DNA of 64,000 nucleotides. Source: Amycolatopsis mongoliensis. GTDB taxonomy: Bacteria > Actinomycetota > Actinomycetes > Mycobacteriales > Pseudonocardiaceae. Position 1 is the stretch's first letter; every line of letters starts with the position of its first letter. Below are positions 1 to 8,824 of this stretch, one piece after another. Location of the stretch: NCBI RefSeq assembly GCF_030285665.1, contig NZ_CP127295.1, forward strand, positions 3,038,001-3,102,000, in the 5' to 3' direction. A program made the position numbers and the translations under genes. The notes beneath the pieces were generated by a model. That model was not told the DNA's origin. It searched no databases and worked only from the letters and a program-made list of their open reading frames with translations.

Positions 1-58
1 TTGTGGAGGAGTTGTCGGCGCCCGGGCCGGGCGGCGGGCACGTCGGCATACTCGGCAC

Positions 59-1018
59 ATGACCGTTGCGGAAGAGACGCGCGTCCGGCGGAAGAACCCG
101 CTGGTCACGGCCCTGCTGGTGGTGCCCGTGGTGCTGCTGGCGGCGCTGGCCGCGCTGCGCCTGATCGGCTACGACGGCGACTGGTACACCCTCGTCGCGC
201 TGGCGCTGACGCCGTACGTGGCGGCCGCGGGCGTGCTGCTCGGCGGGCTGGCGCTGGCCCTGCGGCGCTGGTGGGTCGGCGGGACCGCGCTGGTGCTGGC
301 CATCGTGCTGGCCGTCCTGGTGCTGCCGCGGCTGTCGGCGAGCGACCAGCGCGAAGTGCACGGCAAGACACTGCGCGTGCTCGCTTCGAACCTGCTCTAC
401 GGCCAGGCGGACCCGAAGGCCGTCGTCGACCTGGTGCGCGAGCAGCGGATCGACGTGCTGAACCTGGTCGAGCTGACGCCTCGCGCGGTCGACGGCCTGA
501 CCGCGGCCGGGCTGTTCCAGGCCCTGCCGTACCGGGTGCTGCACCCGGCGCCCGGTGCGTTCGGCTCGGGGATCGTGTCGCGCTTCCCGCTGAAGGAGGT
601 CAACCTGACGGGTGATTCGGCGGCCAAGCAGCCGGGTGCGCAGGCCGACCTCGGCGACGGCGTGGTGGCCGAGATCGTCGCCGTCCACCCGATCTCCCCG
701 GACGTCGACACCCCGCAGTGGGAGCGCGAGATCAAGGACCTCTCCCGCGCGGCCGGCGAGCACGGCCTGCGCATCCTGGCGGGCGACTTCAACGCGACGC
801 TCGACCACGCGGCGTTCCGGACGGTGCTTTCCCGCGGCTACAACGACGCGGCGGAGGAGCGCGGCTCTGGGTTGTCCCCGACGTGGCCGTCGTCCTCGCC
901 GGTGGTGACGATCGACCACGTGGTGGTCGACAACCGGGCGGCGGTCCAGGACTACCGGGTGTTCGACGTCGCGGGCAGCGACCACCGCGCGGTGTTCGCC
1001 GAGGTCCGCCTGCCGTGA
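59..1018 (+). CDS. Membrane-anchored endonuclease/exonuclease/phosphatase (EEP) family protein
   Basis: 319 aa. About three hydrophobic helices lie in residues 16-90. They are followed by an EEP fold, shown by an early Asn motif (LASNLLYG), a GDFNAT motif near residue 240 and a C-terminal SDHRAVFAEV motif. These are the metal-binding and catalytic signatures of the DNase I/sphingomyelinase superfamily. The domain is predicted to lie outside the membrane and hydrolyse a phosphodiester; the substrate cannot be read from sequence. Similar membrane-anchored EEP proteins are common in actinomycetes. The ATG start fits because the hydrophobic region begins soon after it. The gene converges on the sirtuin gene across a strong palindrome. 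Confidence 0.88.
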   Translation: MTVAEETRVRRKNPLVTALLVVPVVLLAALAALRLIGYDGDWYTLVALALTPYVAAAGVLLGGLALALRRWWVGGTALVLAIVLAVLVLPRLSASDQREVHGKTLRVLASNLLYGQADPKAVVDLVREQRIDVLNLVELTPRAVDGLTAAGLFQALPYRVLHPAPGAFGSGIVSRFPLKEVNLTGDSAAKQPGAQADLGDGVVAEIVAVHPISPDVDTPQWEREIKDLSRAAGEHGLRILAGDFNATLDHAAFRTVLSRGYNDAAEERGSGLSPTWPSSSPVVTIDHVVVDNRAAVQDYRVFDVAGSDHRAVFAEVRLP

Positions 1019-1024
1019 CGCCGG

Positions 1025-1068
1025 TCGTGAGTGTTTAGGCGGGTTAGAACCCGCCTAAACACTCACGA
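1025..1068. repeat. Perfect intergenic palindrome, probable bidirectional terminator
   Basis: Two perfectly complementary 19-nt arms (1025-1043 and 1050-1068) flank a TTAGAA loop. It lies between the stops of two convergent genes. The arm start TCGTGAGTG and the GGGTTAGAAC centre recur at 2293-2340 and 35352-35399. Confidence 0.85.
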
Positions 1069-1864
1069 GAACCCGCACCGTCTCCAAGGCGCCGGCCGCG
1101 ATCGACACCCCGCGCCCGTGCCGGATCTCGGGTTCGCGGGGGTTGATGCGGATCAGTGCGCCCGTCGCCGCGCTGGCCAGCTCGCTGTAGCGGCGGACCG
1201 TCGGGACGGCCTGGCCCGCGCCGAGCTCGACCACCACGAGGTCGCGGGCCGTGCGGCGCCACGCCGTCAGCTCGTCCAGCTGGGCCTGGCTGCGGTCCGG
1301 GACCCACTCGTAGTCGCCGAACATCAGGATGTTGGGCCGGGCGAGCCCGCCGCACCGGGGACACGACGGCAGCGGGGGCACCGCGCGCATCGTCTCCTCG
1401 TCGATCGTCACGACGACGTCGGAAGCCGGCCAGATTTCCGGAGAACATCCGGAAAGGCACTGCAGGTGGTGGATCGAGCCGTGTGCCTCGGCGACGGACT
1501 CGAAGCCCGCCTTCTGGAACTGGCCGTCCACATTGGACGTGAACACGCGAACGCCGCCGTCCAGCTTCGAACCGTAGGAGAGGAGCAGCCGGAACCCGTC
1601 GTGCGGCACGGTTTCCCGGTAGAGCGAAAGCCGGTGGCCGTAGAACCCCCAGGCCAGCTCGGGGTCGTCGGCGAAGTGCCGCGGGTCGGCCAGCTCCTCG
1701 AACCGCAGCCCGAGCCGGGCGTACGGCGGGTACGCGCGCCAGAACCCTTCGCCGCCGCGGAAGTCGGGCAGCCCGGAGTCGACGCCCATCCCGGCGCCGG
1801 CGCAGATCAGCAGCGCGCCGGCGCCGTCCAGGAGTTCCGCGGCACGGTCGAGAGCGTCACTCAC
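1055..1864 (-). CDS. Sir2-family NAD-dependent protein deacylase (sirtuin)
   Basis: 269 aa from a GTG start. The N-terminal NAD-binding motif GAGMGVDSGLPDFRG is clear. TSNVDGQFQKAG corresponds to the family TQNIDGLHxxAG motif, AHGSIHHLQC holds the catalytic His, and two Cys pairs (CLSGC and CPRCGG) form the zinc site. Sirtuins remove acyl groups from lysines using NAD+. TSNVDGQFQ is divergent from the usual TQN(I/V)DGLH, so substrate preference may differ. The GTG overlaps the stop of the upstream monooxygenase-like gene by 8 nt, which suggests translational coupling. The longer reading frame upstream belongs to that neighbour's antiframe and is not part of this protein. Confidence 0.9.
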   Translation of the reverse strand: MSDALDRAAELLDGAGALLICAGAGMGVDSGLPDFRGGEGFWRAYPPYARLGLRFEELADPRHFADDPELAWGFYGHRLSLYRETVPHDGFRLLLSYGSKLDGGVRVFTSNVDGQFQKAGFESVAEAHGSIHHLQCLSGCSPEIWPASDVVVTIDEETMRAVPPLPSCPRCGGLARPNILMFGDYEWVPDRSQAQLDELTAWRRTARDLVVVELGAGQAVPTVRRYSELASAATGALIRINPREPEIRHGRGVSIAAGALETVRVLVSV

Positions 1865-2168
1865 CCGGCTGCGAACCGAGGACGACCTCGAATTCCAGGA
1901 GGTTCGCCCCGGTGGACACGGGCTTGGCGCGCTCGCCCGAGTGCGCCGCCGCGGCCGGGCCGCCCTTCGCCCACGCCTGGTAGTGCTCCTCGCTCTCCCA
2001 CTTCGTGTACACGAAGTAGCGCGTCTCGCCGGAAACCGGGCGCAGCAGCTCGAACCCGAGGAAGCCCGGCTGCTGGTCGACGGCGTGCATCCGCGCCGCG
2101 AACCGCTTCTCCAGCTCGGGGCCGGCACCTTCGGGGACCTCGATCGCGTTGATCTTCACGACACTCAT
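1857..2168 (-). CDS. Antibiotic biosynthesis monooxygenase (ABM)-fold protein
   Basis: 103 aa. The small dimeric alpha/beta barrel is indicated by VVKINAIEVPEGAGPELEKRF, then QPGFLGFELLRP and YFVYTKWESEEHYQAW. That pattern is typical of ABM/heme-degrading monooxygenases such as the MhuD/IsdG-like group. The start is set at MSVVKIN; the open frame continues upstream through the intergenic palindrome, and that part is not protein-like. It is the first gene of a two-gene unit with the sirtuin. Exact substrate is unknown; a heme oxygenase-like role is only one possibility. Confidence 0.85.
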   Translation of the reverse strand: MSVVKINAIEVPEGAGPELEKRFAARMHAVDQQPGFLGFELLRPVSGETRYFVYTKWESEEHYQAWAKGGPAAAAHSGERAKPVSTGANLLEFEVVLGSQPGE

Positions 2169-2292
2169 GGCTCCCAGCCTAGTGTCGCGCGTTGCAGGTT
2201 GTTCGACGCTCGAGGTGGCTGCCGCCGTCAAGAGGGACCCGGCCCGCGCGGACCCGGCCCGGAGTGCGCCGGTTCGCGGGCCTGCCGCGGCT

Positions 2293-2340
2293 GGTCGTGA
2301 GTGAGAAACAGGGTTAGAACACGGTTTCTCACTCACGACC
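2293..2340. repeat. Intergenic palindrome with GGTTAGAAC loop
   Basis: 17-nt arms 2293-2309 and 2324-2340 surround a loop containing GGTTAGAAC. The sequence is almost identical to the palindrome at 35352-35399. Unlike most palindromes in this window it lies between divergently oriented genes, just before a truncated AAA+ gene. Confidence 0.8.
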
Positions 2341-2386
2341 CACTGTCGGCGAACCTCGGACGCGCGACACTGGTTGGCCCGGTGCT

Positions 2387-3059
2387 GTGATCCGTGCCAC
2401 TGTGGAAATCACGGGGAGCATCGAGCGCGACCTCGCCGCCGATGACGCCCGGATCGTCCGCGCCACCGCCGACGCGATCGAGCGGCACACGGTCGGCGTC
2501 GCGGAACACGGTGCGCGGCTGCCGGCCGCGGGGCAGCACCTCAAGCGCGGGCTGCTGCTGCACGGTCTGCCCGGCACGGGCAAGACGCACACGGTCCGCT
2601 ACCTGATGGGCCGCCTGCCGGACACCACGGTGATCATCCTGACCGGCGCGGCGATGCGGTTCGTGGCCAAGGCGGCGGCTGCAGCCGAGCGTGGTCGTCC
2701 TGGAGGACGTCGACCTGATCGCGCAGGACAGGAGTCATGGGCCGCTGCTGTTCACCCTGCTCGACGCGATGGACGGCGTGGGCGGCGACGCCGACGTGAC
2801 GTTCCTGCTGACCACCAACCGCGCGAGCGAGCTGGAGAAGGCGCTGGCCGACCGCCCGGGCCGGGTCGACCTGGCGGTGGAGATCCCGTTGCCGGACTCG
2901 ACGGGCCGCGAGGAGCTGCTGCGGCGGGCCGCGCTGCTAGCGCGCCCCGACGAGGACGTCGTGGTGGGCGACGAGGAGCTGACGACGGCGCTGCGGGAGC
3001 TGCAGGAGGCGCGCAGTGCGTTGCCGCGGTCGCTGCTGGGCAGCTCAGCTGCGCAGTGA
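2387..3059 (+). pseudogene. AAA+ ATPase, frameshifted between Walker A and Walker B
   Basis: The first frame (GTG start at 2387) encodes a linker and the Walker A motif HGLPGTGKTHT, then runs out of frame after FVAKAA near 2676. The continuation LQPSVVVLEDVDLIAQDR (Walker B) is in another frame from 2679 to the stop at 3059, with the sensor-1 segment FLLTTNRA and the arginine-finger region DRPGRVD. Both halves clearly belong to one FtsH/Cdc48-like AAA domain. The residues usual between AKAA and LQPS appear missing, so a short deletion that is not a multiple of three is the simplest explanation. The N-terminus also looks short for the family. The 3' end overlaps the convergent peptidase gene by 15 nt. 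Confidence 0.8.
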
Positions 3060-4451
3060 CCCGGGGAAGAGGTCGGCGTCCGCGGGGAGCTTCGTGCCGC
3101 GGAACCACTCGTCGAAGAACGACCGCAGGTTCTGGCCGCTGACCTGCGCCGCCATCTTCTCGAAGTCGGCCCAGGTCGCGTTGCCGTGGCGGTAGCGGGC
3201 CGGCCAGTCGTGCAGGAGCCGGTCGAAGGCCGGGTCGCCGATCCGGCGGCGCAACGCGTGCAGCGCGAGGATGCCCTTGTTGTAGACGCCCTCGAACTCG
3301 TGGCCCTGGCCCATGCCGACCAGCTTCTGCGACCAGAAGTCCGTGCTGCCGTGGGTGATCTCGATCGCCGCGCGGTAGCGGTCGTCCAGGCTCTGGCCCT
3401 CGCGCTCGGCCCACAGCCACTGCGCGTACGACGCGAAACACTCGTTCAGGCAGATGTCGGACCAGCTCTTCAGCGACACCGAATCGCCGAACCACTCGTG
3501 GGCGTTCTCGTGCACCAGCGTCGGCAGGTCGGCCCACTTCGCGTACGTCGGCCGGGTCTGCGTCTCGAGCGAGAAGTGGACGTCCTCGTTCAGGAAGATC
3601 CCACCGGCCGCCGACTGCGGGTACGGCCCGAACTTGCCGCTCAGGAAGCCGAGCACCTCCGGCAGGCGGTCGCCGATCGCGCGGCGGTCCTCGGTGCCGG
3701 GTGCGTACGCCGAAACGACCGGGGTGCCGTCCGGCAAGGTCGACCTGTCGACGCTGAACTTGCCGATCGCGATCGTCGTCAGGTAGCTCGCCACCGGGTT
3801 CGGCTCGGTCCACGTCCCCGGCGGGCCCTCCCGGCCGTTCGAGACCACCGTCCAGCCGGCCGGGACGTGCGCGGTGAGCGTGAAGGACGCCTTGTCGCGC
3901 GGGGTCTCGTTCACGGGGTACCAGAACGCCGCCGAGTGCGGCTCGCCGACCATGTACGCGCCGCCGTCGCCCGAGTGCTGCCAGCCGTTCTCGCTGCCGC
4001 CGTCGTGGGGCGTCTTCGCCGGGTCGCCGCCGTAGCGGACGCGGGTGCGGAACGTCGTCCCGGCGCGGATCGGTGCCGCCGGCGTCACGACCAGTTCGAA
4101 CGCCTTCTCGCGGCTGAAGCGGGCCGGCTGCCCGTCGACCTCGACGCTGTGGACGTCGAGCCCGCGGAGGTCGAGGTCGAACCGGCTGAGGTCCTGGGTG
4201 GCCCTCGCGGTGACCGTCGTGTCGCCGTCGAGGTGGCCGCTCGGCGGGTCGTAGGTCGCGTCGACGTGGTAGTTCAGCGCGTCGTAACCGCCGTTGCCGT
4301 CCTCCGGGTAATACGGATCACCGGCGCCGGAAGCGCCTGGCGCCGGATGCATCGGCGCGGGCGGGGGCGGCGCCGTGACGGCGTCGCCGCTGCAGGCCGC
4401 GGCGACGATCACCGCGGCGCAGACGGCGAGGGCGGCGAGTCGGCGGCGCAT
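3045..4451 (-). CDS. M1-family zinc metallopeptidase, secreted lipoprotein
   Basis: 468 aa from the ATG at 4451. The signal peptide ends in a lipobox (VAAAC, Cys20), followed by a Pro-rich linker. The gluzincin signature HENAHEWFGDSV supplies HExxH, and the downstream LNECFASY supplies the third zinc ligand Glu, as in aminopeptidase N. The exopeptidase GAMEN loop is replaced by a GGIF-containing segment, as in other distant M1 members. It is predicted to trim peptides at the outer face of the membrane. Sixteen extra in-frame codons upstream of the chosen start lack signal-peptide character. Confidence 0.9.
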   Translation of the reverse strand: MRRRLAALAVCAAVIVAAACSGDAVTAPPPPAPMHPAPGASGAGDPYYPEDGNGGYDALNYHVDATYDPPSGHLDGDTTVTARATQDLSRFDLDLRGLDVHSVEVDGQPARFSREKAFELVVTPAAPIRAGTTFRTRVRYGGDPAKTPHDGGSENGWQHSGDGGAYMVGEPHSAAFWYPVNETPRDKASFTLTAHVPAGWTVVSNGREGPPGTWTEPNPVASYLTTIAIGKFSVDRSTLPDGTPVVSAYAPGTEDRRAIGDRLPEVLGFLSGKFGPYPQSAAGGIFLNEDVHFSLETQTRPTYAKWADLPTLVHENAHEWFGDSVSLKSWSDICLNECFASYAQWLWAEREGQSLDDRYRAAIEITHGSTDFWSQKLVGMGQGHEFEGVYNKGILALHALRRRIGDPAFDRLLHDWPARYRHGNATWADFEKMAAQVSGQNLRSFFDEWFRGTKLPADADLFPGSLRS

Positions 4452-4525
4452 GGACCCACCATAGGTGATGCAGTGCGACGGTTCGGTCACGTTCCGCACC
4501 AGCGGGTTTGTGGTTAGGTGGCCGC

Positions 4526-5272
4526 GTGCTCTGTTTCGGCGGCAGCGGCGTGCCGATCGTTCTGCTGCACGGCCTGATGGGCCGCGCGCGGACGTGGTCG
4601 CGCGTCGCGGAGTGGCTCCGGCCCTACGGCGCGGTGTACGGCCTCGACGCGCGTGGCCACGGCAGCGCGCCGCGCGTCGGGCCCTGGACGACCGAGCAGT
4701 TCACCGAGGACGTCGCGGCCGCGCTGCGGACGCTCGACGCGGGCCCGGCGGTGCTGATCGGGCATTCGATGGGCGGCCTGCACGCGTGGACGACCGCCGC
4801 GCGGTACCCGGAGCTGGTGCGCGCGGTCGTGTCCGAGGACTTCGCGCCCGACCAGCGCGGCCGGACCGTCGAGACGTGGCGCGGGTACTTCGAGAGCTGG
4901 CCGGTGCCGTTCGAGTCGCTCGACCACGTCCGCGAGTTCTTCGGCGACGCGGGCGAGTACTTCGCCGACTGCGTCGAGGAGCGTTCCGACGGGTTCCACC
5001 TGGTCGCCGACCTCGAAGACCTGTACGGCATCGCCGCCGAATGGGGCCGCCGGGACTACTGGGACGTCGTCGACGCGATCCGCTGCCCGCTGCTGCTGGT
5101 CGAGGGCGAGCACACGGCGATGCCGCCCGGTCAGCAGGCGCTCGTCGCGTCCCGGGTCTCCGGCGCGAAGCACCTGGTGGTCCCGGGCTCGGCCCACCTG
5201 CCCCACGACGAAGCCCCGGAGATGTACCGAGGCGCGGTGGAGGCCTTCCTCGCCCAGGTGCTCGCGCGCTGA
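4526..5272 (+). CDS. Alpha/beta-hydrolase
   Basis: About 248 aa. The oxyanion region is LLHGLMG, the nucleophile elbow is GHSMGG, and the catalytic His is in GSAHLPHDEAPEMY. DARGHG precedes the nucleophile as in many cofactor-free hydrolases. A GTG at 4526 preceded by AGGTGG is preferred; an in-frame TTG at 4508 would add six residues. Substrate is unknown. It ends at a complex palindrome shared with the convergent amidase gene. Confidence 0.85.
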   Translation: MLCFGGSGVPIVLLHGLMGRARTWSRVAEWLRPYGAVYGLDARGHGSAPRVGPWTTEQFTEDVAAALRTLDAGPAVLIGHSMGGLHAWTTAARYPELVRAVVSEDFAPDQRGRTVETWRGYFESWPVPFESLDHVREFFGDAGEYFADCVEERSDGFHLVADLEDLYGIAAEWGRRDYWDVVDAIRCPLLLVEGEHTAMPPGQQALVASRVSGAKHLVVPGSAHLPHDEAPEMYRGAVEAFLAQVLAR

Positions 5273-5273
5273 A

Positions 5274-5403
5274 AAGGTCGACACGCGTGATTGCGGAGCC
5301 GACACGCGTGATCAGGGAGACGACACGCCGAGCGCGTCGTTGAGCTGCCGTGTCGTCGCCCCGATCACGCGTGTCGACCCGGCAATCACGCGTGTCGACC
5401 CTT
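5274..5403. repeat. Large compound palindrome built from CGACACGCGTGAT units
   Basis: Two CGACACGCGTGAT units on the left and their reverse complements on the right are arranged symmetrically around a central CGACACG/CGTGTCG stem, filling the gap between two convergent genes. The outer arms pair over more than 20 nt. It could act as a bidirectional terminator or a protein-binding array. Confidence 0.75.
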
Positions 5404-6359
5404 CAGGCGCGGGTCAGGTCCGCTCGCCAGGCCGCCGTCGAGCGGCCGGACGGGACGATCAGGGGCCAGACGTCCGCGCCGAGGAAGCCGGTCTCGTCGG
5501 CCGCCTTGGCCGCGGTGCACGTGTCGCGCGGCAGGCCGGCCTGGACCGCCAGCGCGGCCACGGCGTCCTTTGTGGACTTCCCGAAGACGCCGTCGGTCGG
5601 CACGCCGAACCCGGACGCGCGCAGGAACTGCTGCGCCAGCTGGACCTTCTTGCCCGTGTCACCCGGCTTCAGCAGCGGCCACTCGGCTTCGGACCGCGCC
5701 ACCGAGACGCCGAGGACGCGGCCCACCGCCGTCCGCAGCTCCGGCAGCCGGTTGTAGAGCACCTGACCGGGGCACTCGGTCGAGTTGAAGTCGCGGTGGC
5801 CCTTGATGAACTCGGGCGCGATGCCGTACTGGTGCGCGATGTAGGCGACCAGGTTCACCAGCGAGTCCCACAGCGCCTGCGGCACGTCCACCGTGCTGTA
5901 CAGGCCCTCGTTCTCGATGCCGATGACCTCGCTGTTGTGGTTGCCCACGTTCGCACCCTGCACGTGCTGCGTGCCGCCGCGCAGGATCTCCAGGCTGCGG
6001 TGCCTGCCCTCGGTGACGAACCCGCCGCGGCTGTTCGTGAACTGCTGGCCGCTGTCGATCCAGCCGTTCTTGTCCATGTGCAGGTCCTGGATGAACCGCG
6101 AGACGTAGAACGCGCGCGCCAGGGAGAAGTCGTTGTTCATCGGCGGATCGACGGCATGGTGCACGACGATGTAGGTCGGTTTGTGGTTCTCCACCACGAT
6201 CGGGCCCGCGGCGGGCCGCGCGCCCCATTCGGAGGTCGGGTGGATCGTCGGTGTCGGCACGGCCGCCGAGGCCGTACCCGTGGTCGTCATCCCCAGTGCG
6301 CCGGCCGCGGTCGCGGTCGCCCCCGCCTTGAGCAGGGTCCGGCGGTCAACATGGACCAT
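5403..6359 (-). CDS. Tat-exported N-acetylmuramoyl-L-alanine amidase (PGRP-like) with peptidoglycan-binding domain
   Basis: 318 aa. A twin-arginine signal (DRRTLLKAG, residues 5-13) ends at ASA near residue 32. The Amidase_2/PGRP core begins TSEWGARP and contains YIVVHHAVD, GIENEG and KGHRDFNSTECPG, which supply the zinc ligands His, His and Cys. The C-terminal KPGDTGKKVQLAQQFL...TDGVFGKSTKDAV segment is a PG_binding_1 repeat. The enzyme should cleave the muramoyl-alanine bond of peptidoglycan outside the cell. The start MVHVDRR gives a textbook Tat signal; the open frame further upstream is a shadow of mutY. Confidence 0.92.
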   Translation of the reverse strand: MVHVDRRTLLKAGATATAAGALGMTTTGTASAAVPTPTIHPTSEWGARPAAGPIVVENHKPTYIVVHHAVDPPMNNDFSLARAFYVSRFIQDLHMDKNGWIDSGQQFTNSRGGFVTEGRHRSLEILRGGTQHVQGANVGNHNSEVIGIENEGLYSTVDVPQALWDSLVNLVAYIAHQYGIAPEFIKGHRDFNSTECPGQVLYNRLPELRTAVGRVLGVSVARSEAEWPLLKPGDTGKKVQLAQQFLRASGFGVPTDGVFGKSTKDAVAALAVQAGLPRDTCTAAKAADETGFLGADVWPLIVPSGRSTAAWRADLTRA

Positions 6360-6421
6360 TCCGAAAAGGTAGCCCTGGAGCGCGCCGATGACAACTATTG
6401 ACCAACTTTGGTCGTAGCGCG

Positions 6422-7297
6422 TTAGTGTTCGCCCGGGAGAGCGAAGAGGCCGCCGCCGGTCTGCTCCAGCAGCCCGTCGACGAGCAGGGAGTCCAGGCAG
6501 CGGTCGCGCTGGCCGCCGTCGTGCCACACGAGGTCGAGGCGGGCCTTCTCCACCGGGCCTTCGGAGCCGCGCAGGACGTCCAGCAGCAGGCCGCGGACCT
6601 GCCGGTCGGTCCCGGCGAACTTCTGCACCGGCTTGGCCGGGCCGGCGTACTCCGGGCGCCCGGCGAGCTGCCACGCGCACTCGTCGTAGACCGGGCAGTC
6701 CGCGCACCGCGGCGAGCGCGCGGTGCAGACCAGCGCACCGAGCTCCATGATCGCCGCCGAGAACCGGGCGGCGGGTGCGTCCTCGGCCGGCAGCAGCGCC
6801 TCGACGTCGGCCATGTCCCGCGTGTTCGACGCGGGCCCGGCGTCCCCGGCCCCGTGCACGGCCCGCGCGACGACGCGCCGCACGTTCGTGTCGACGACGG
6901 GCGCGCGCCGCCCGTAGGCGAACGCGGCGACGGCGCGGGCGGTGTAGGCGCCGATCCCGGGCAGCGCGAGCAGGGTGTCCACATCGGACGGAACGACGTC
7001 CCCGTGGTCGGCGGCGATCACCCCGGCGGCTTCGTGGAGCCGCAGCGCGCGCCGCGGGTAGCCGAGCTTGCCCCAGGCCCGCACGACCTCTCCTTGGGAC
7101 GACGCAGCCAGCGCCGACGGAACCGGCCAGCGTGCCATCCACTCGTGCCAGATCGGCTGCACCCGGGCGACCGGCGTCTGCTGCAGCATGATCTCGCTGA
7201 CGAGCACGCCCCAGGCCGAGCAGTCCGGCTCGCGCCAGGGCAGGTCCCGGCCGTGCGTGGAGAACCAGTCGAGCAGTACGTCAGCGTCCACAGCCAC
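6422..7297 (-). CDS. mutY: A/G-specific adenine glycosylase MutY
   Basis: 291 aa. The motifs WVLVSEIMLQQT-like (catalytic Glu in SEIMLQQTPV), helix-hairpin-helix LPGIGAYTARAV, catalytic Asp in VDTNVRR, and the iron-sulfur cluster C-x6-C-x2-C-x5-C (CTARSPRCADCPVYDEC) are all present. It removes adenine mispaired with 8-oxoguanine. The protein is shorter than E. coli MutY (350 aa) and lacks most of the C-terminal Nudix-like recognition domain, as in many actinobacteria. mutY and carbonic anhydrase are also near each other in mycobacteria. Confidence 0.95.
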   Translation of the reverse strand: MAVDADVLLDWFSTHGRDLPWREPDCSAWGVLVSEIMLQQTPVARVQPIWHEWMARWPVPSALAASSQGEVVRAWGKLGYPRRALRLHEAAGVIAADHGDVVPSDVDTLLALPGIGAYTARAVAAFAYGRRAPVVDTNVRRVVARAVHGAGDAGPASNTRDMADVEALLPAEDAPAARFSAAIMELGALVCTARSPRCADCPVYDECAWQLAGRPEYAGPAKPVQKFAGTDRQVRGLLLDVLRGSEGPVEKARLDLVWHDGGQRDRCLDSLLVDGLLEQTGGGLFALPGEH

Positions 7298-7306
7298 GGG
7301 CTGAGG

Positions 7307-8227
7307 TTAACCCGGCGGCTCGGGCTCTTCGCCGTGGACTCGCTCGAGACGGGTCAGCTCGTCCTCGGTGAGCCGCTGCCGGCCGGCGGCGACGTTGTCG
7401 GCCAAGTGCGCGGGGTCGCCGGTGCCGGGGATCACGAGGACGTGCGGTCCGCGGTGCACCGCCCAGGCCAGGCGGATCTGCGTGGCGGTGGCCTGGTGGG
7501 CCCGTGCGATCGCGAGGACCTCGTCGTGGTCGCTTCCGCCGGCGCCCGTCTCGCGTCGCGCGCCGGCGATGGCGAAGAACGGCACGAACGCGATGCCCTG
7601 CTCGCCGCAGGTGCGGACGAACTCGTCCTGCCGGCGCCGGTAGCCGAGGCCGTAGGAGTTCTGGTCGCACACGACGGGCGCGATGCCCCGGGCCTCGGCC
7701 AGGTGCTCCGGCCGGACGTTGGACAGGCCGAGGTGCCGGATGAGACCGGCCTCGCGCAGCTCGGCCAGCGCGCCGAAGTGGTCGGCGATGGGGCCGGGGC
7801 CGCCGACGCGCAGGTTCACCACGTCGAGGTGGTCGCGGCCCAGCTGGCGCAGGTTCTCCTCGACGTCGCCGCGCAGTTGCTGAGGGCTCGCCATCGGCAG
7901 CTGCGCGGTGACGGGATCGCGGCGGGGACCCACCTTGGTGGCGATGACCAAGCCGTCGGGGTAGGGCGCCAGTGCCCGGTTGACCAGCTCGTTGGCCGAG
8001 CGCAGCCGCGAGAAGTAGAAAGCGGCGGTGTCGACGTGGTCGACACCCAGCTCGACGGCGTGCCGCAGCACGCCGATCGCCTGGTCACGGTCGCGTGGGA
8101 GGGCGTCCGGTGCGAAGGCCTCGCCGGTCTGGGGCAGGCGCATGGCGCCGAAACCGATCCGGTTGACCGGCAGGTCGCCGAGCGTCCAGCTCCCCGCGGC
8201 GGCCGCGGCGGTCGTTTCCGGCGCCAC
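7307..8227 (-). CDS. Aldo/keto reductase (YdbC/PdxI-like)
   Basis: 306 aa, GTG start. The TIM-barrel signatures GFGAMRLP, HVDTAAFYF (Asp and Tyr of the tetrad), VIATKVG (Lys) and the C-terminal NADPH-binding IPGTGDPAHLADN are present. The usual active-site His in DLxQxH is not there; HLDVVNLRV has Arg, as in E. coli YdbC. YdbC has been described as a pyridoxal reductase, so a role in vitamin B6 salvage is possible but unproven. It lies 6 nt downstream of the carbonic anhydrase gene and is probably cotranscribed. Confidence 0.88.
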   Translation of the reverse strand: MAPETTAAAAAGSWTLGDLPVNRIGFGAMRLPQTGEAFAPDALPRDRDQAIGVLRHAVELGVDHVDTAAFYFSRLRSANELVNRALAPYPDGLVIATKVGPRRDPVTAQLPMASPQQLRGDVEENLRQLGRDHLDVVNLRVGGPGPIADHFGALAELREAGLIRHLGLSNVRPEHLAEARGIAPVVCDQNSYGLGYRRRQDEFVRTCGEQGIAFVPFFAIAGARRETGAGGSDHDEVLAIARAHQATATQIRLAWAVHRGPHVLVIPGTGDPAHLADNVAAGRQRLTEDELTRLERVHGEEPEPPG

Positions 8228-8233
8228 GACCCG

Positions 8234-8725
8234 TTACTCGACCTCGGTGAGCTTCCCGGTCTTGACGTCGTAGACGAAGCCGCGGACGTTCTCCGTGTGC
8301 GGCAGGTACGCACTCCGCCGCACCCGCTCCACCGACGTCCGGACGCTGTTCTCCACGTTCCGGAACGCCTCGACCGACCACGTCGGCCGCAGACCGGTGT
8401 CGCTCTCCAACTCGTCCTTGAAGTCGTCTTCGGTGACCATCGACAGGCCGCACTCCGTGTGCTGGACGATCAGCACCTCGCGCGTGCCCAGCTTGCGCTG
8501 CGAAAGGGCCAGCGAGCGGATCATGTCGTCGGTCACCACGCCGCCGGCGTTGCGCAGGACGTGCGACTCGCCCTGCAGCAGGCCGAACAGCTCGAACACC
8601 CGGATCCGGGCGTCCATGCAGGTCAGGATGGCCACCTGCAGCGACGGCTTGGGCGACGAGCGGTCGCCGGGCGTCACTTCGCCGAGTTCTTGGTTGCGCT
8701 TGAGCAGAACGTCGATCGAGGTCAT
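8234..8725 (-). CDS. Beta-class carbonic anhydrase
   Basis: 163 aa. The zinc site is CMDARIR (Cys, Asp-Arg dyad) and HTECG (His, Cys), with NAGG and DDMIRSL between them. This is the compact beta-CA subfamily like mycobacterial CanA/CanB-type enzymes. It interconverts CO2 and bicarbonate in the cytoplasm. ATG start; it stands first in a run with the aldo/keto reductase gene. Confidence 0.92.
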   Translation of the reverse strand: MTSIDVLLKRNQELGEVTPGDRSSPKPSLQVAILTCMDARIRVFELFGLLQGESHVLRNAGGVVTDDMIRSLALSQRKLGTREVLIVQHTECGLSMVTEDDFKDELESDTGLRPTWSVEAFRNVENSVRTSVERVRRSAYLPHTENVRGFVYDVKTGKLTEVE

Positions 8726-8824
8726 CGGTCACCTTCCGGCCAGTGGCCCCGCGGCGCGGGCGTGCCACTCCATTTGACCTGGTGAATACCCGTTCGAGCA
8801 ATGCACTACGAGCTATGTCACGGG

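Noticed and set aside
1..615. Open frame at the left edge
   Set aside because: It is a shadow of the EEP protein gene in another frame.
3186..4517. Long open frames antisense to the M1 peptidase and many other genes
   Set aside because: High-GC codon bias opens antisense frames; the products are Arg/Pro/Ala-rich and without domains.
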